This document shows positions 1-8,331 of a stretch of 64,000 nucleotides of DNA, piece after piece. The stretch covers positions 1 through 64,000 of the forward strand of contig CAYRAF010000001.1 in NCBI GenBank assembly GCA_964422195.1. Reading direction: 5' to 3'. The DNA is from CALVUP01 sp964422195. Lineage in GTDB: Bacteria > Bacillota_I > Bacilli_A > RF39 > UBA660. A program made the translations under genes and the position numbers. Numbering within the stretch: the stretch's first letter is position 1; the number at the start of each line of letters is the position of its first letter. Under the pieces are notes generated by a model. The model searched no databases and was not told the origin of the DNA. It saw nothing but the letters and a program-made list of their open reading frames with translations.

Positions 1-19
1 ACCCTTATAAAATGGGCAT

Positions 20-48
20 AAAAAATGAGAGCACGGTTAAATGCTCTC
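20..48 (-). terminator. Intrinsic terminator of the 70-543 gene
   Basis: Read on the minus strand, GAGAGCA pairs perfectly with TGCTCTC across an 8-base loop and is followed by ATTTTTT. It lies just after the stop codon of the minus-strand gene at 70. Confidence 0.8.
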
Positions 49-69
49 TTCAGGGAGAAGAGAACAAAT

Positions 70-543
70 CTATAACTGTTCAATATAACCTATCAATTCC
101 TTCTTAACATCTTCTTCATTAGAATTATCTATTGTTTTAACATACTCTACTACATCACTTTCCATTGGTAAATTAGACTTATCTATATTAAACTCCTTTA
201 TTATTGGTAATATTTCTTTTTCTAGATGTGGATAGTATTTATATAAAGTATCATATGCATTTAATGGTTTATCCGGTTTAGTATATCTAGCTGATTCCCA
301 ATCTAATACCATTTCTACATAATCAAGATAATCTTTTTCTTTACCATTATCATGATGATTAGCTATAGAACTATGTACTCCTTCTAATTCATTTTTTTGA
401 TACATTAATAACAAGTACATTTTATCTAAATCATGTTTTTCTAATCTTTTTAATAATTCCTCATTATTCATATACTTTTTGCCTAAAAACATGACTACTT
501 TTCTATGTTTATAGGTATATAATAATTTATCTAAGTTTTTCAT
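70..543 (-). CDS. Small DUF5662-like protein
   Basis: A 157-residue soluble protein with no signal peptide or membrane segment. It holds a KHDLDKMY segment (about residues 36-43), a central IANHHDNG histidine pair (about 61-68) and VLDWESARYTKP (about 79-90). This pattern recalls the DUF5662 family of small proteins with HD/HH residues, whose function is not established. The start is supported by AGGAGGTAATT just upstream. It lies 9 bases downstream of the sirtuin gene on the same strand, so the two are probably co-transcribed and share the terminator at 20-48. The family call rests on recalled similarity only. Confidence 0.55.
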   Translation of the reverse strand: MKNLDKLLYTYKHRKVVMFLGKKYMNNEELLKRLEKHDLDKMYLLLMYQKNELEGVHSSIANHHDNGKEKDYLDYVEMVLDWESARYTKPDKPLNAYDTLYKYYPHLEKEILPIIKEFNIDKSNLPMESDVVEYVKTIDNSNEEDVKKELIGYIEQL

Positions 544-552
544 AATTACCTC

Positions 553-1281
553 CTATTTATAATAATTTAATATCTCTTTAGAAACTTTAGCTAAGTTATC
601 ATGTATAACTAAATTAGCTTTATAGTCATATGGTGTTTCTGTATTATTAAGTATTACTAAATACTTACCTCTAAAATAATCTAACATCCTACTAGCAGGA
701 TATACTGTTAGAGATGATCCTTCAACTAATAGCATATCTGCCTTACTTATTTCTTTTATTCCATTTAAATATGCCTCTTCTGGTAGACTTTCTCAATATA
801 AAACTACATCTGGTTTTATTCAACCTACACAATTACAATTACGTATATCTTTGTTATCAAATATATATTTACTATCATATTCCTTATTACACTTAACACA
901 ATAATTTCTATAGATACTACCATGTATTTCATATACATTATTACTATTTGCTTTTTGATGAAGACCATCTATATTTTGAGTAATAATAGCTTTTAATTTA
1001 TTAATATCTTCTAATCTTTTTAATAACCTATGTGTATCATTGGGATTATACTTTAAACAATTAAAGTTTTCTCTATAATAATTATAAAATATATCTGTAT
1101 GATTAAAGAAACAATCATGACTTAACATATACTCTGCAGGATATTCATAATCTTTTTTATATAATCCATCTTCACTTCTAAAATCTTTTAATCCACTATC
1201 AGTAGATACCCCTGCCCCAGTAAAGGCAACTATATAATTAGAATCATCAATCATTTTCTTTAACTCATCTATTTTATTCAT
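553..1281 (-). CDS. cobB: Sirtuin (NAD-dependent protein deacylase) interrupted by two in-frame TGA codons
   Basis: Read through its two TGA codons, this is a complete 242-residue sirtuin, the usual length. Family motifs are intact: GAGVSTDSGLKDFRS (from residue 22) for NAD binding, TQNIDGLHQKA, the catalytic EIHGS histidine, zinc cysteines CVKC and CNC, IKPDVVLY, GSSLTVYPAS and VILNNTETPYD. The TGA codons are codons 154 (820-822) and 163 (793-795). Nothing else is out of frame. The second TGA falls where family members have the glycine of (F/Y)GESLP, so GGA to TGA is the simplest change; the first is at a variable position. The start at 1281 follows AGAGGTGG; an upstream ATG at 1320 lacks such a site. 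Either the gene is freshly broken or TGA is sometimes read as an amino acid here. Sirtuins deacylate lysines using NAD. Confidence 0.8.
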
Positions 1282-1314
1282 GATCCACCTCTTATATATT
1301 AGTATAACATATTC

Positions 1315-1343
1315 TTGCATTAATAAACTTTTTGTTTTATTAT
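1315..1343 (+). promoter_or_regulatory. Predicted sigma-70 promoter for the 1376/1600 operon
   Basis: TTGCAT (1315-1320) and TATTAT (1338-1343) are separated by exactly 17 bases and lie about 30 bases ahead of the first gene of the two-gene plus-strand operon. Confidence 0.5.
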
Positions 1344-1375
1344 ATTAGTGTAAAAGAGGTAAGGATGGTAGTAAT

Positions 1376-1639
1376 ATGAAAAAAGTAGTAACAGTACTTA
1401 TTACTATTGTTTTTATTAGTATAATGGTATTATCCTTTGTTGGAGTAATATATTATAAAAATGAAAATAATAGTATAGAAAAACAAAACACTAAAATGAA
1501 AGTTGATATTAAAAAGATGAAAAAAGATAGTAGTAAATATGAAGAAGAAATAAAAAAACTAAAAGAAGAATCTAAAGAAAAACTAGAGGAATTAGAAATA
1601 TGGCAAAAAGCAGAGAAGAACGTAAAAAAAGAAAAGTAA
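1376..1639 (+). CDS. Small membrane-anchored coiled-coil protein
   Basis: An 87-residue protein with one N-terminal hydrophobic segment (about residues 4-27), then a Lys/Glu-rich heptad-like helix to the end, predicted to form an extracytoplasmic coiled coil. No family is recognised. Its last 40 bases overlap the deacetylase gene in another frame, so the two are translationally coupled. The deacetylase has the same layout, one membrane anchor then a coiled coil, so the two products may pair through these stalks; that is inference. The ribosome site is only moderate (GGATGG). Confidence 0.6.
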   Translation: MKKVVTVLITIVFISIMVLSFVGVIYYKNENNSIEKQNTKMKVDIKKMKKDSSKYEEEIKKLKEESKEKLEELEIWQKAEKNVKKEK

Positions 1640-2538
1640 AGAAAACTATTATCTTCATCGTATTCCTATCTATAATATCAGCTATTACGGTATTTAATGG
1701 TGTTCAATTTGCAAGTATTTATAAAAAAAATAGAGTTTTATTAAAAGAAAAAACTTCTATAAAAAAAGAATATATAAGTTTAAAAGAAAAAAACGATAAA
1801 ATAACTATAGAAATGAATGAAATAAAAGATACTGATAATAAGATAAAAAAAACAAAGGAAAATGTCTTTAAATACGCTAAAGAATTGGAACAAGATATTA
1901 AAAATGGTAAATCAAATTCTAAAATTGCTTATCTTACTTTTGATGATGGACCCTATTATTTAACTAATGATGTTTTAAAACTATTAAAAGAAAAAAAAGT
2001 TAAAGCCACTTTCTTTACAATAGGTGCTAATAAAGAAAAATGTTATGATAATCAAGCTGTTAGCTGTCTTGGTACATATAAAAAAATAGTAGATAGTGGT
2101 CATACTATTGCCAATCACACATATTCACATGCAATTTTTTATGGTTTATATAATAGTACAGATTCTTTTGTAAAAGAAATAGAAAAACAAGAAAAAAATA
2201 TTAAGGATAAAACTGGAGTAACAACTAATATCTTTAGATTCCCTGGTGGTTCTGCTACTGCAGGAAACTTAAAAAATGGAATAATGTCTAAACTTAGAAA
2301 AAAAGGTTATGGTTGGGTAGATTGGACAGCACAAGATGGTGATGGTGGTGAATTATCATCAACTGAAGAAGCTTGGTCAATATTTACTTCATCCATAGAT
2401 GATAATATAGAAGTTGTTTTATTTCATGATTATAACTTAATTACATATTCTATTTTACCTGATGCTATTGATTATTTAGAAAAAAACAATTATATTATTC
2501 TTCCATTATTTTATGATAGTGTAATGATAAACAAATAA
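1600..2538 (+). CDS. Membrane-anchored polysaccharide (peptidoglycan) deacetylase, NodB domain
   Basis: A 312-residue enzyme of carbohydrate esterase family 4, predicted to remove N-acetyl groups from peptidoglycan or another wall glycan outside the cell. After a basic N-terminus come a membrane anchor (about 16-38), a coiled-coil stalk (about 40-100) and the catalytic domain. Visible NodB motifs: TFDDGP at 113-118 (catalytic base and metal Asp), HTIANHTYSH (metal His pair), FRFPGGS, WTAQDGDGG and VVLFHDYN. The layout resembles PgdA-type deacetylases, which protect against lysozyme. The start follows AGAGGA inside the previous gene. The gene ends in a terminator shared with the convergent RDD gene. 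Confidence 0.9.
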   Translation: MAKSREERKKRKVKKTIIFIVFLSIISAITVFNGVQFASIYKKNRVLLKEKTSIKKEYISLKEKNDKITIEMNEIKDTDNKIKKTKENVFKYAKELEQDIKNGKSNSKIAYLTFDDGPYYLTNDVLKLLKEKKVKATFFTIGANKEKCYDNQAVSCLGTYKKIVDSGHTIANHTYSHAIFYGLYNSTDSFVKEIEKQEKNIKDKTGVTTNIFRFPGGSATAGNLKNGIMSKLRKKGYGWVDWTAQDGDGGELSSTEEAWSIFTSSIDDNIEVVLFHDYNLITYSILPDAIDYLEKNNYIILPLFYDSVMINK

Positions 2539-2566
2539 AAAGAAATCTATTTAGATTTCTTTTTTG
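2537..2566. terminator. Bidirectional terminator between convergent genes
   Basis: AGAAATCTA pairs with TAGATTTCT and is flanked by A-run and T-run. It overlaps the stop codon of the minus-strand RDD gene and serves both directions. Confidence 0.8.
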
Positions 2567-3425
2567 TTTCAACATTTGTTTTCTTAGTAGTTGATTTTTT
2601 CTTAGGAGAAGTTTTTTTAACTTCTTCTTTATTTTCTTCTTTTTCTTCAATTTTAGCATCCGGTATTTCTGCTTCCTTTACTTTAGTATCTACTACTATT
2701 GTAGATGCACATACATCATGTAATCCTCTACCATCTAAACTCATAGCTATCATAAATAAGATAATCCATTGTACAAGATTTTTAGCTAAACTTGATACAT
2801 GAAGTATACTATAACAATTATCTTTTGTAGCAATATACGCTACTAATATATCTATTAAGAAGAAAACAACATTATATAGAATAATTGCTCTAACAAATAA
2901 TTGAGCCATACTAGCAGGTTTATGTTCTTTTGTATCTAATGTCTTTAAACTCATTATCTTCTTTCCAAGTGTTTGGCCAACAAAATATTGGAATATAACA
3001 AAATATAATAATATTACAACAATATAAATTATATTACTAACAACCGAATACTTATTCATCTTATAATTATAATCCTTATATAAATCTTGAAGTTGATCAG
3101 TAGCATTATCTAAAATCTTATTATATTCTTTCTTAGTAATCTTTTTATCATCATATTTTTCTTCTACTAATTTATAATAATTTTCTGTCTTTTTTGAAAG
3201 TTTATTTAATTCTTTCTCATCAATTTTTTTATCTTTATAATATTTTTTAAAATATTTATTGAAGTCTTGATATTCTTCAGTATCCTTCAAATATGCTTCA
3301 TAAACTTTATTATAATCATCTAATTGAACATTAATAACACTTATATTTGATAACGCAGTAGCAAATAATCCTACCAATAGGATATCTATTACAAATGCAA
3401 ATACCCTCTTAAAAAACATTTTCAT
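2547..3425 (-). CDS. RDD-family membrane protein with enlarged extracytoplasmic insert
   Basis: A 292-residue membrane protein. The N-terminal KRVFAFVIDILLVG segment is the RDD signature helix with R and D residues. A charged insert of about 100 residues follows, rich in Lys, Asp, Glu and Tyr, then two or three more membrane helices containing the second RDD half (YFVGQTLGKKIMSLKT, then VRAIILYNVVFFLIDI). The tail is a Lys/Glu-rich, probably disordered cytoplasmic extension. RDD proteins have been linked to ion transport or membrane organisation, but the substrate is unclear. The long insert between helices 1 and 2 is unusual for the family. The start follows GGAGG. Confidence 0.75.
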   Translation of the reverse strand: MKMFFKRVFAFVIDILLVGLFATALSNISVINVQLDDYNKVYEAYLKDTEEYQDFNKYFKKYYKDKKIDEKELNKLSKKTENYYKLVEEKYDDKKITKKEYNKILDNATDQLQDLYKDYNYKMNKYSVVSNIIYIVVILLYFVIFQYFVGQTLGKKIMSLKTLDTKEHKPASMAQLFVRAIILYNVVFFLIDILVAYIATKDNCYSILHVSSLAKNLVQWIILFMIAMSLDGRGLHDVCASTIVVDTKVKEAEIPDAKIEEKEENKEEVKKTSPKKKSTTKKTNVETKKKSK

Positions 3426-3455
3426 AATAATTCCTCCTATCCAAATTATAACATA

Positions 3456-4913
3456 CTATTTTTTCTTTTTAAACAACAATGAAATTAAACTTTGCTTTTC
3501 CCTAATTAAAGATTCTATATTATAACTTGGATTAATATTCTTATAAATAGTTTTAGCTAAATCATAAATATTTCCATAAGGATATATCATAAGTTTTTTT
3601 CTAATCTTATTAAGTTCAGGATCTATAATTATTAATGGCACTCTTTGTGATAAATTTAAGAAAACTTCATTGCCATAACCATCATTTATATTTTTTCTAA
3701 TACCATAAAGTGACGATATAAATAAAGTATAATTACTATCCTTACAAAGTCTATACATTTGTGATAAAATATCATCTATTTTAACAAATTCTTCACGTAT
3801 ATCCTTTATAGTATTAAAACTATCAATATTATAATTTAATACTATAAGACCATATTTAGGATTATTAATAATATCAAATAACATAGAAGAATTATATAAT
3901 ATTCCTGTACTTGAATCAAAAAAATCAATATTATCACAAACTATATTCTTTAATCCAGCACATCTATAATTTATATTACTAAGTCTATTTTTAGAATCAA
4001 TTATCGCAGCTTTTGTATAAATGTTTTTCAAATAATTATTTACACATATATCTGTTGTTCTATCAGTAAATGCACTTGGTATTTGATATCCAATAGGAAA
4101 CAAACTATATATATTATACTTAATACTTTCATATCTTCTTCTTATTTTTTCAGGTATTTGCGAAAGTTTTTGAATAAACTTTTTTACATTCATATTAGTA
4201 TAATTAAATATTAAAATATTATCATTATCAGCAATCTCATATCTTGTATTTATACAAAAAGTTTTTATATCACATGGCAATGTATTATTAGCAATTAGAT
4301 TATTTATCTTTTGATCTGTCTCTCTCCATAACTCACTATAACCATAAAATAACGAAGTAACATAATCATCTATTTTACTATCATCAGCTTCATCTGATAT
4401 ATAATTCATACCTACTACACTCGCTACTCTTAGCTTAGGAACAAACCCATAACCAAACTTAGTAATTACACCTTTTAGTTCTTTATAATCTTTTATATTA
4501 TCTGAAGTACAAACTAAATGAACATAAGCTTCTTTAACATTAATATCCGCTATATTCTCCATAAAGTTTCTCAAATTATCTAACTCTTTTTCAGTATTAA
4601 CAAAGTATATTACATGAAGCTTAGATTCAGGATTATTTATCTTAGCTTTAAACTGTAATAATTCATTATTACCAACTATTTTCTTATCTACGCTCTCATT
4701 CTTAATAAAACTATAATTTAAACTACCATCAGATCCTAAACTAAAACTATTATAACCATCCATATAATTTAAAGCACTACAATCTAATTGAGTAGAAATA
4801 TTATGTTTTAAATACATATCAAAATTAGGAGATAAATCTTCATTATAAAGACTATATGAACCTTTTTGTTCATAGGCATAACCATTAATTAAAAACAAAA
4901 CACTTTTCTTCAT
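3456..4913 (-). CDS. Divergent iPGM-like protein, predicted catalytically dead
   Basis: A 485-residue protein resembling cofactor-independent phosphoglycerate mutase (alkaline phosphatase superfamily) along its length, but with the active site eroded. It begins FLINGYAY where iPGM has LDGxG, so the first metal Asp is Asn. YNSFSLG replaces NSEVGH: the Ser nucleophile may remain, the following residues do not. Near the C-terminus NYNIDSFNT replaces the NxxxxDMVGHTG metal motif, and ISSLYG replaces ADHG, removing Asp and His ligands. A genuine gpmI lies at 53292-54809. This copy is probably a binding or structural paralogue. No membrane segment. It lies in the nrdD-dut direction but behind its own terminator and a TATAAT-type promoter. 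The start follows AGGAGAGG. Confidence 0.6.
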   Translation of the reverse strand: MKKSVLFLINGYAYEQKGSYSLYNEDLSPNFDMYLKHNISTQLDCSALNYMDGYNSFSLGSDGSLNYSFIKNESVDKKIVGNNELLQFKAKINNPESKLHVIYFVNTEKELDNLRNFMENIADINVKEAYVHLVCTSDNIKDYKELKGVITKFGYGFVPKLRVASVVGMNYISDEADDSKIDDYVTSLFYGYSELWRETDQKINNLIANNTLPCDIKTFCINTRYEIADNDNILIFNYTNMNVKKFIQKLSQIPEKIRRRYESIKYNIYSLFPIGYQIPSAFTDRTTDICVNNYLKNIYTKAAIIDSKNRLSNINYRCAGLKNIVCDNIDFFDSSTGILYNSSMLFDIINNPKYGLIVLNYNIDSFNTIKDIREEFVKIDDILSQMYRLCKDSNYTLFISSLYGIRKNINDGYGNEVFLNLSQRVPLIIIDPELNKIRKKLMIYPYGNIYDLAKTIYKNINPSYNIESLIREKQSLISLLFKKKK

Positions 4914-4956
4914 AGTACCTCTCCTATTCTAACTATTAAGATTATAACATAAATAT

Positions 4957-4983
4957 TAAAAAAAAAGAATAGTTTCCTATTCT
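4957..4983 (-). terminator. Terminator after dut
   Basis: On the minus strand AGAATAG pairs with CTATTCT across a GAAA loop, then a run of nine T. It separates dut from the iPGM-like gene. Confidence 0.8.
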
Positions 4984-4994
4984 AAATATTGTAG

Positions 4995-5456
4995 CTATTT
5001 TTTATCAGTAGAGCCAAATCCACCTTGTCTAACTCCAGTAGCGTTATCATTATCTACAGTTAAGTATTTCATAAATACAACTTGTCCTATTACATCACCT
5101 TTTTTTACTTCAATATCATGATCACTACAGTTGAAGTATGCAAAATAGAAATGACCATCATTATCTGGATTTCCATAATAATCACTATCAATCAATCCAA
5201 CACTATTTGCCATTAAAAAACCTTTTTTTGGTCCACTACTACGATTTAATAGTAAAAAGCATTCATCATCTTGACAATACGCTTTTAAACCAGTTGGTAT
5301 TAATGTAGGTTTTATTCCTGGTGTAAATTTAGGAATTATTATATCCTCACCAGCTTCTACATCATATCCCGCTGCTCTAGCAGTCTTTCTTTCCGGAAGA
5401 TTAATTCCTTTATCTTCCCATCCCTTTGCAATCTCAAATCCTCTTGACTTTTCCAT
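4995..5456 (-). CDS. dut: dUTP diphosphatase (trimeric dUTPase)
   Basis: Hydrolyses dUTP to dUMP and pyrophosphate, keeping uracil out of DNA and supplying dUMP for thymidylate. The 153-residue protein shows the five dUTPase motifs in order: AAGYDVEAGEDI, NRSSGPKKGF, VGLIDSDYYGNP, IGQVVF and the C-terminal GGFGSTDKK arm that closes over the nucleotide. It lies 9 bases downstream of nrdD with its own AGGAGG site, so the pair forms a nucleotide-supply operon. Motif 3 is slightly extended (GNPDNDGHFYF), as in some Bacillota and phage homologues. Confidence 0.95.
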   Translation of the reverse strand: MEKSRGFEIAKGWEDKGINLPERKTARAAGYDVEAGEDIIIPKFTPGIKPTLIPTGLKAYCQDDECFLLLNRSSGPKKGFLMANSVGLIDSDYYGNPDNDGHFYFAYFNCSDHDIEVKKGDVIGQVVFMKYLTVDNDNATGVRQGGFGSTDKK

Positions 5457-5465
5457 ATATACCTC

Positions 5466-7568
5466 CTAATCAAAAATCCTTTCAGAATTCTCCCTTGTTA
5501 TCATATCATTTGAATATCCACAATTTTTTCTAATAATATCCATTTTATTTCTATCTTTATTACCACACTTTGGGCATACTAATTCATTATTTTCTTCATT
5601 AAATTTACCTTCATATCCACACGCATGACAATAATCATATTTTGAATTAAATTCCACATATAATACATTTTCATATGCATATTTTAAAATAGTCTCTAAA
5701 TCTTCTAAACTTTTATATTTATCTGGAACATCTAAATATATAATAGATCCCCCACTAGTTAAATCTTGGAATTCTCCCTCTAATTTCAATCTTTCAAATA
5801 CATCTATATCATTACCATCTATATGATAAGAATTAGAATAACAATCCTTATCAGTAACATCTTTTATAATACCAAATTCCTCTTTATCACAACTTAAGAA
5901 TCTACATCCTAAGAATGGTGATTCTACACCACATAAAACAAATCCTAAGCCAGTTTCTTTTTTCCATCTATTACAAGAATCAATCATAGTTTTCATTATT
6001 TTTAAAGCAAATTTCTTACCATTTTCTTCTCTAATTGTCTCTTTAGTTAAATACTTTACAACTTCATGTATACCAACATACCCTAATGATAAAGTAGAAT
6101 AGCCATTTTTTAAAAGCTTATCTATTACTTCACCCTTTTCTAATCTAGATATTGCTCCATGTTGCCAATGTATAGGAGAAGTATCAGAATATGTACCAAG
6201 TAAAGAATGATATCTGCACATTAATGCCTCGTAACATAAATCTAATCTTTCTTCCAATAATTCCCAAAACTTATCTATATCATTTTTAGACTCAATTGCT
6301 ATTCTAGGTAAATTTAGACTAATAATTCCTTGATTAAACCTACCTTCAAATTTATACTTATTATTACTATCTTTATAAGGAGATAAAAAACTAGTACATC
6401 CCATAGGACTAAAAACATTACCATTATAGATTTCTCTCATCTTTTTCGCAGAAATAAAATCTGGATATAGTCTCTTAGATGAACACTTTAAAGCAAGTGT
6501 AGTTAAATAATCATATTTACCACCATTTAAACAATTATTCTCATCAAGCACATAAACTAATTTAGGGTATATTGGTGTTATTAATAAACCATCCTCATTT
6601 TTTATTCCCTCATATCTTTGATTAATTATTTCTTCTATTATCATTGCATTTTCTTCTATATAAGGATCGTCATCAGCTAATCTTAAAAACAAAGTAACTG
6701 AAGGGGCTTGACCTGTAGTAGTCATCAAAGTATTTATTTGATATTGCATAGTTTGTACCCCAGATGATAATTCTTCTTTAACCCGATCATCAACTATACT
6801 CTCAATTATCTTTTTATCTATTTTTCCTTTATATTTATCATTTAATTTCTTTAAAAATTTATCACGAGAAACTCTTAAGTATTTTCCTAAATGACTAATA
6901 TCTATAGATTGTCCACCATATTGATTAGATGCTACTGCAGCTATTATCTGAGTAGTAACAGTACAAGCCACTTGAAAAGATTTAGGTGACTCAATCATTT
7001 TACCATTCATCACAGTACCATTATCTAACATATCTTCTATATTAACTAAACAACTATTAAAAATTGGTTGAATAAAATAATCCATATCATGAAAATATAA
7101 GACTCCTCTATCATGAGCTTCTATGATTTTTTCTGGAAGTAATATTCTTTGAGTAATATCTTTAGAAACTTGACCAGCAATAAAGTCTCTTTGTGTAGAA
7201 GCAATAGATATAGTCCTATTAGAAACTCCTGGTGTTAAATCTCTATTTTCATTTCTTATAATACTTAAAATAGATTCATCGGTCTTATTAGCTTTTCTAA
7301 CCAAAGCCCTAGTATATCTATAAACTATATATTTTTTAGCAAGTTCAAACTTTTTAAATTCCATTAATTTCTGTTCTATAATATCTTGAATATCTTCTAC
7401 TAATATTCTCTTTTTATTTAAAGATTCTATATATTCTATAATCTTTTCAATTTGTTTTTGAGTAGCTTTTTGTTTACCCTCAACTTCTGCATTAGCTTTT
7501 GATATTGCAAGTTCTATTTTAGATTTATCATAATATACTTCTTTACCATTTCTTTTGATTACTTTCAT
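5466..7568 (-). CDS. nrdD: Anaerobic ribonucleoside-triphosphate reductase, class III
   Basis: Reduces ribonucleoside triphosphates to deoxy forms under anoxic conditions using a glycyl radical. The 700-residue protein starts with an ATP-cone (RNGKEVYYDKSKIE onward, about residues 5-95), the allosteric domain. The catalytic body includes NSCLVNIED and FSPMGCTSFLSP. A zinc site of two CxxC pairs (CHACGYEGK and CPKCGNKD) precedes the radical-bearing RKNCGYS near the C-terminus. The activase NrdG, often adjacent, is not in this window. The start has GGAGG. Expression is probably controlled by the Crp/Fnr regulator encoded divergently, through the palindrome at 7615-7632. Confidence 0.95.
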   Translation of the reverse strand: MKVIKRNGKEVYYDKSKIELAISKANAEVEGKQKATQKQIEKIIEYIESLNKKRILVEDIQDIIEQKLMEFKKFELAKKYIVYRYTRALVRKANKTDESILSIIRNENRDLTPGVSNRTISIASTQRDFIAGQVSKDITQRILLPEKIIEAHDRGVLYFHDMDYFIQPIFNSCLVNIEDMLDNGTVMNGKMIESPKSFQVACTVTTQIIAAVASNQYGGQSIDISHLGKYLRVSRDKFLKKLNDKYKGKIDKKIIESIVDDRVKEELSSGVQTMQYQINTLMTTTGQAPSVTLFLRLADDDPYIEENAMIIEEIINQRYEGIKNEDGLLITPIYPKLVYVLDENNCLNGGKYDYLTTLALKCSSKRLYPDFISAKKMREIYNGNVFSPMGCTSFLSPYKDSNNKYKFEGRFNQGIISLNLPRIAIESKNDIDKFWELLEERLDLCYEALMCRYHSLLGTYSDTSPIHWQHGAISRLEKGEVIDKLLKNGYSTLSLGYVGIHEVVKYLTKETIREENGKKFALKIMKTMIDSCNRWKKETGLGFVLCGVESPFLGCRFLSCDKEEFGIIKDVTDKDCYSNSYHIDGNDIDVFERLKLEGEFQDLTSGGSIIYLDVPDKYKSLEDLETILKYAYENVLYVEFNSKYDYCHACGYEGKFNEENNELVCPKCGNKDRNKMDIIRKNCGYSNDMITRENSERIFD

Positions 7569-7614
7569 GAAAAACCTCCATTATCTTTATTATAATAAAT
7601 TTTTAATTTATAAA

Positions 7615-7632
7615 TTGTTGCTTTTGCAACAA
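7615..7632. promoter_or_regulatory. Palindromic operator between nrdD and the Crp/Fnr gene
   Basis: TTGTTGC-TTTT-GCAACAA is a perfect 18-bp inverted repeat, the right size for a Crp/Fnr dimer. It covers the -35 of the regulator promoter. For nrdD, with a -10 at 7594-7589 (minus strand) and a start near 7582, its centre is close to -41.5, the classical class II activation position. Confidence 0.6.
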
Positions 7633-7646
7633 AAATAAAATATAAT
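7618..7646 (+). promoter_or_regulatory. Promoter of the Crp/Fnr regulator gene
   Basis: TTGCTT (7618-7623) and TATAAT (7641-7646) are separated by 17 bases. The -35 lies inside the palindrome at 7615-7632, which suggests autoregulation. Confidence 0.6.
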
Positions 7647-7685
7647 ATTTTTAAGCAAATACCAATTTAATAGGAGCTTTATTTT

Positions 7686-8321
7686 ATGGGAAAAATGACG
7701 TTATTTAATAACATTACAGAAGAAGATAAAAATAAATTATTAAACTGTCTACAATGTCGTCAAGTTACATATAAGAAGGAACGTACTATCATCTCAAATT
7801 TAGTAAATACCCGTCTAATATGCATTGTTATTGATGGTATAGTAGATTTAGTAAAATATGACTATAATGGAAACAGAACAATAATTGAAGAATTAGTTAA
7901 AGATGACGTTTTTGGTGAAGTGTTTTCTGCCAATCTTAGTAGCGATATTGCAGTTGTTGCCAAAACAGACTGTGAAATTATGTTTTTAGATTATCATAAC
8001 GTTATTACTAGATGTAAAAAAAATTGTCCTTTTCATGATAAACTAATCGAAAATATGTTAAATATGATATCTAGTAAAATTATTGATAAGAATGAACGTA
8101 TCGATGTATTAACTCAAAGATCAATTAGAGATAAGCTATTAAGTTACCTAGAAAAACTAGCAAATCATAAACTATCTAAAACTTTTGTTATTCCTATATC
8201 ATATACTGATCTAGCAGATTACTTATCGATTGATAGATCAGCAATGATGAGGGAAATAAAAAAATTAAAAGATGAAGGATTTATAGATACAAATGGCAAA
8301 AAAATCACTATATTATATTAG
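7686..8321 (+). CDS. Crp/Fnr-family transcriptional regulator
   Basis: A 211-residue dimeric regulator. The N-terminal half is a cyclic-nucleotide-binding-type beta-barrel (VIDGIVDLVKYDYNGNRTIIEEL, GEVFSAN). A long dimer helix follows, then a C-terminal winged helix-turn-helix with ISYTDLADYLSIDRSAMMREIKKL as the recognition unit. Cysteines occur at residues 21 and 24 and in a CKKNC segment, so an iron-sulfur or redox ligand is possible but not shown. Divergent from nrdD, with a palindrome between them, it probably senses anaerobiosis and controls nrdD and itself. AGG in SAMMRE encodes the conserved recognition-helix Arg, which supports standard reading of AGG. Confidence 0.85.
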   Translation: MGKMTLFNNITEEDKNKLLNCLQCRQVTYKKERTIISNLVNTRLICIVIDGIVDLVKYDYNGNRTIIEELVKDDVFGEVFSANLSSDIAVVAKTDCEIMFLDYHNVITRCKKNCPFHDKLIENMLNMISSKIIDKNERIDVLTQRSIRDKLLSYLEKLANHKLSKTFVIPISYTDLADYLSIDRSAMMREIKKLKDEGFIDTNGKKITILY

Positions 8322-8331
8322 TGATTTTTAT
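8299..8331. terminator. Bidirectional terminator between regulator and lipid kinase genes
   Basis: AAATCACTA pairs with TAGTGATTT and is flanked by A-run and T-run. The stem contains the TAG stop of the regulator and reaches the stop of the convergent kinase gene. Confidence 0.8.

Noticed and set aside
793..822. Selenocysteine at the sirtuin TGA codons
   Set aside because: Neither site is a Cys position in sirtuins, no SECIS-like hairpin is evident after them, and two such codons so close would be very unusual.
8240..8270. AGG reassigned to Met, as described in some uncultured Bacilli
   Set aside because: AGG encodes the conserved Arg of the Crp/Fnr recognition helix (SAMMRE), so standard reading fits.
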